DNA of 7,782 nucleotides. It comes from an uncultured Carnobacterium sp. (GTDB taxonomy: Bacteria; Bacillota; Bacilli; Lactobacillales; Aerococcaceae). Positions 6,451 to 7,782 of this stretch are shown piece after piece (positions within the stretch are counted from its first letter, which is position 1; the number at the start of each line of letters is the position of its first letter). The stretch is from assembly GCA_937923125.1 (NCBI GenBank), contig CALALK010000323.1:1-7782 (forward strand), in the 5' to 3' direction. Below the pieces are notes generated by a model, which made no database searches, was not told the DNA's origin, and saw only the letters and a program-made list of their open reading frames with translations. The position numbers and the translations under genes are program-made.

Positions 6451-7038
6451 ATGAAAAGACAAAGAACTTTTCAAATGGTATTAAGTGCGATGTTTATCGC
6501 GATGATTATTTTACAAAGTTTTGTTCCGTTTTTAGGGAACTTACCATTAGTGGTTTTAGATATTACAATCATTCATATTACAGTTATTGTGGGTGGGATT
6601 GTGTTGGGGCCACAAGCAGGGCTTCTTTTAGGGTTTACGTGGGGAGTTTGCTCGTTCCTACGTGCCTTCACATCAGGCAATGTTCTGAGCTTGATGATTT
6701 TTACAAACCCAATGATTTCCATCTTGCCACGTTTATTGATGGGTGGACTTGTTGCGTTATTTTATCATAAGACAACTAAACTCATTGCGTCCGACCAACT
6801 CAGAATGGCAGTGTCTGGTTTCCTTGGAAGTATTATGAATACGGTATTAGTATTAAGTTCCATTTATTTACTGATGGGAAATCAATATGCAGAATTAACA
6901 GGGAAAACTGTTGCGGAATTGCCGCTCTTCTTAATGGGCGTTGTTATGACAAACGGTATTGCGGAAGCGTTGGCTGCAACCGTGATGACACCAATTATAG
7001 CTTCAATTTTAGTTAAGATTTCTAAGAAAAGAGGATAG
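6451..7038 (+). CDS. panT: ECF transporter S component, probably pantothenate-specific PanT
   Basis: The 195-residue membrane protein would be the substrate-binding S component of an energy-coupling-factor vitamin importer, working with the shared EcfT-EcfA-EcfA' module encoded elsewhere. About six hydrophobic helices are visible. Helix 1 holds the small-residue AxxxA pattern (Ala13, Ala17) that S components use to dock on EcfT, and the length is typical. The fold alone does not give the vitamin. The assignment to pantothenate comes from the coaBC gene that starts 3 nt after the stop, a pairing well known in lactic acid bacteria, since pantothenate is the precursor that CoaBC's pathway consumes. 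The ATG at 6451 has GAGGTGA 4 nt upstream. The gene has its own promoter. Another related S component specificity cannot be excluded from sequence alone. Confidence 0.85.
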   Translation: MKRQRTFQMVLSAMFIAMIILQSFVPFLGNLPLVVLDITIIHITVIVGGIVLGPQAGLLLGFTWGVCSFLRAFTSGNVLSLMIFTNPMISILPRLLMGGLVALFYHKTTKLIASDQLRMAVSGFLGSIMNTVLVLSSIYLLMGNQYAELTGKTVAELPLFLMGVVMTNGIAEALAATVMTPIIASILVKISKKRG

Positions 7039-7041
7039 TGT

Positions 7042-7782
7042 ATGTGGGAAGGTAAAAACGTAACGGTCTTTGTTACGGGTGGAATCGCCGCGTTTAAAGC
7101 AGCTACACTTGTTCGCTTGTTTGTAAAAGCAGGGGCAAATGTGGAAGTCGCGATGACAAAGAGTGCGTGTGAATTCATTACGCCACTAACGTTTCAAGTG
7201 TTAACGAAAAACAAAGTGCACACCGATACGTTTGACGAAGACGAAGCAGATCGCGTTCAACATATTCATTTAGCCGATAAAACCGATGTGGCAGTTGTTG
7301 TACCAGCAACAGCTAATACGATTGCGAAATTGGCCAATGGAATCGCCGATAACTTTGTAACAAGCACATTATTAGCAATAACGGCTCCGATTTATGTAGC
7401 GCCTGCGATGAATGAACATATGTGGGAAAACCCTGCAACCGTTCGTAATGTGGCACAGCTTAAAGAAGATGGAAAAGTGATCATTGAACCAGCGACAGGA
7501 TTTTTAGCTGAAGGATATAACGGAAAAGGACGCCTTCCTGAACCAGAAGAAATCTTCGAACAAGTGACGTTTTTCGAGAGTAGAAGAGAATACAAGTCTC
7601 CTTTAGAAGGAAAAACGATTTTAATCACTGCTGGTGGAACAAAAGAGCGCATCGATCCAGTTCGTTATATCTCCAATGATTCTTCTGGGAAAATGGGCTA
7701 TGCACTTGCAAAGGCTGCATCCATCTTAGGAGCTAAGGTGCAATTAGTTTCAACGACAAAACAATTGACAGTCCCATTTGGA
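7042..7782 (+). CDS. coaBC: Bifunctional CoaBC (phosphopantothenoylcysteine decarboxylase/synthetase), 3' end outside window
   Basis: The frame is open to the window end, showing 247 of about 400 codons. The protein makes 4'-phosphopantetheine for coenzyme A: the CoaB part joins phosphopantothenate to cysteine using a nucleotide triphosphate, and the N-terminal FMN-dependent CoaC part decarboxylates the product. CoaC motifs: FVTGGIAAFKA (10-20, usually TGSIAAYK), HIHLAD with catalytic-type His74, VVVPATANTIAKLANG (85-100) and PAMNEHMWENPA (121-132). The CoaB part begins near residue 188 with TILITAGGTKERIDPVRYIS (192-211) and NDSSGKMGYALA, so this is the fused form, not separate streptococcal-type CoaB and CoaC. 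Odd point: in GFLAEGYNGKGRLPEP (153-168) Glu157 stands where E. coli Dfp has catalytic Cys158. The ATG at 7042 follows panT by 3 nt with GAGGA (7031-7035) as ribosome binding site. Confidence 0.95.
   Translation, partial: MWEGKNVTVFVTGGIAAFKAATLVRLFVKAGANVEVAMTKSACEFITPLTFQVLTKNKVHTDTFDEDEADRVQHIHLADKTDVAVVVPATANTIAKLANGIADNFVTSTLLAITAPIYVAPAMNEHMWENPATVRNVAQLKEDGKVIIEPATGFLAEGYNGKGRLPEPEEIFEQVTFFESRREYKSPLEGKTILITAGGTKERIDPVRYISNDSSGKMGYALAKAASILGAKVQLVSTTKQLTVPFG

Noticed and set aside
6882..7178. Minus-strand open frame spanning the panT-coaBC junction
   Set aside because: It runs antisense across two well-supported genes, lacks a ribosome binding site and shows no protein family features.
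7392..7652. Minus-strand open frame inside coaBC
   Set aside because: It lies wholly antisense to conserved CoaBC motifs and has no translation signals.

Overview
The window looks like chromosomal DNA from a low-GC Gram-positive bacterium of the order Lactobacillales (the enterococcus/carnobacterium/Granulicatella side is my best guess, genus not determinable by eye). The reasons are AT-rich codon use, strong AGGAGG-type ribosome binding sites, a ptsH-ptsI operon with the regulatory Ser46 in HPr, a DUF1827-like protein (a family I associate with lactic acid bacteria), DltD/DltX-type teichoic acid D-alanylation proteins, an ECF-type pantothenate transporter and a fused CoaBC. I see no mobile element, CRISPR array, tRNA or rRNA.

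Layout. 1-789 (+) is the C-terminal part of a MATE-family multidrug/metabolite exporter, followed 30 nt later by a full-length Dgt-type dNTP triphosphohydrolase (820-2202, +), which ends at a perfect 38-bp palindromic terminator. A second, oppositely oriented terminator belongs to a small minus-strand gene (2301-2600) for a DUF1827-like protein. That gene is divergent from ptsH (HPr, 2898-3164) and ptsI (Enzyme I, 3166-4893), which lie 1 nt apart and end at a GAAA-tetraloop terminator. The divergent intergenic region carries a 12-of-14 match to a catabolite-responsive element (cre).

5056-6337 is the most unusual part. A DltD-like acyltransferase gene (TTG start, own extended -10 promoter) is overlapped by 8 nt by a previously easy-to-miss 38-codon ORF (6221-6337). 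Its product is one hydrophobic helix ending in FIYNAF, almost the FIYNEF C-terminus of DltX. DltX and DltD normally belong to the dltXABCD operon. Here the two membrane/outer-face components form a free-standing mini-operon with no dltA, dltB or dltC beside them, closed by its own terminator.

6451-7782 is a coenzyme A supply operon: an ECF transporter S component, probably PanT for pantothenate, then the first 247 codons of a fused CoaBC (4'-phosphopantothenoylcysteine decarboxylase/synthetase), cut by the window end. In CoaBC the position of the decarboxylase catalytic cysteine of E. coli Dfp is a glutamate.

Together the genes cover sugar-uptake phosphorelay (HPr/EI), nucleotide pool control (Dgt), cell-envelope charge (DltD/DltX-like) and CoA synthesis (PanT/CoaBC). 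Apart from the dlt pair these are ordinary housekeeping loci. The orphan dltD-dltX pair is the finding most worth following up.
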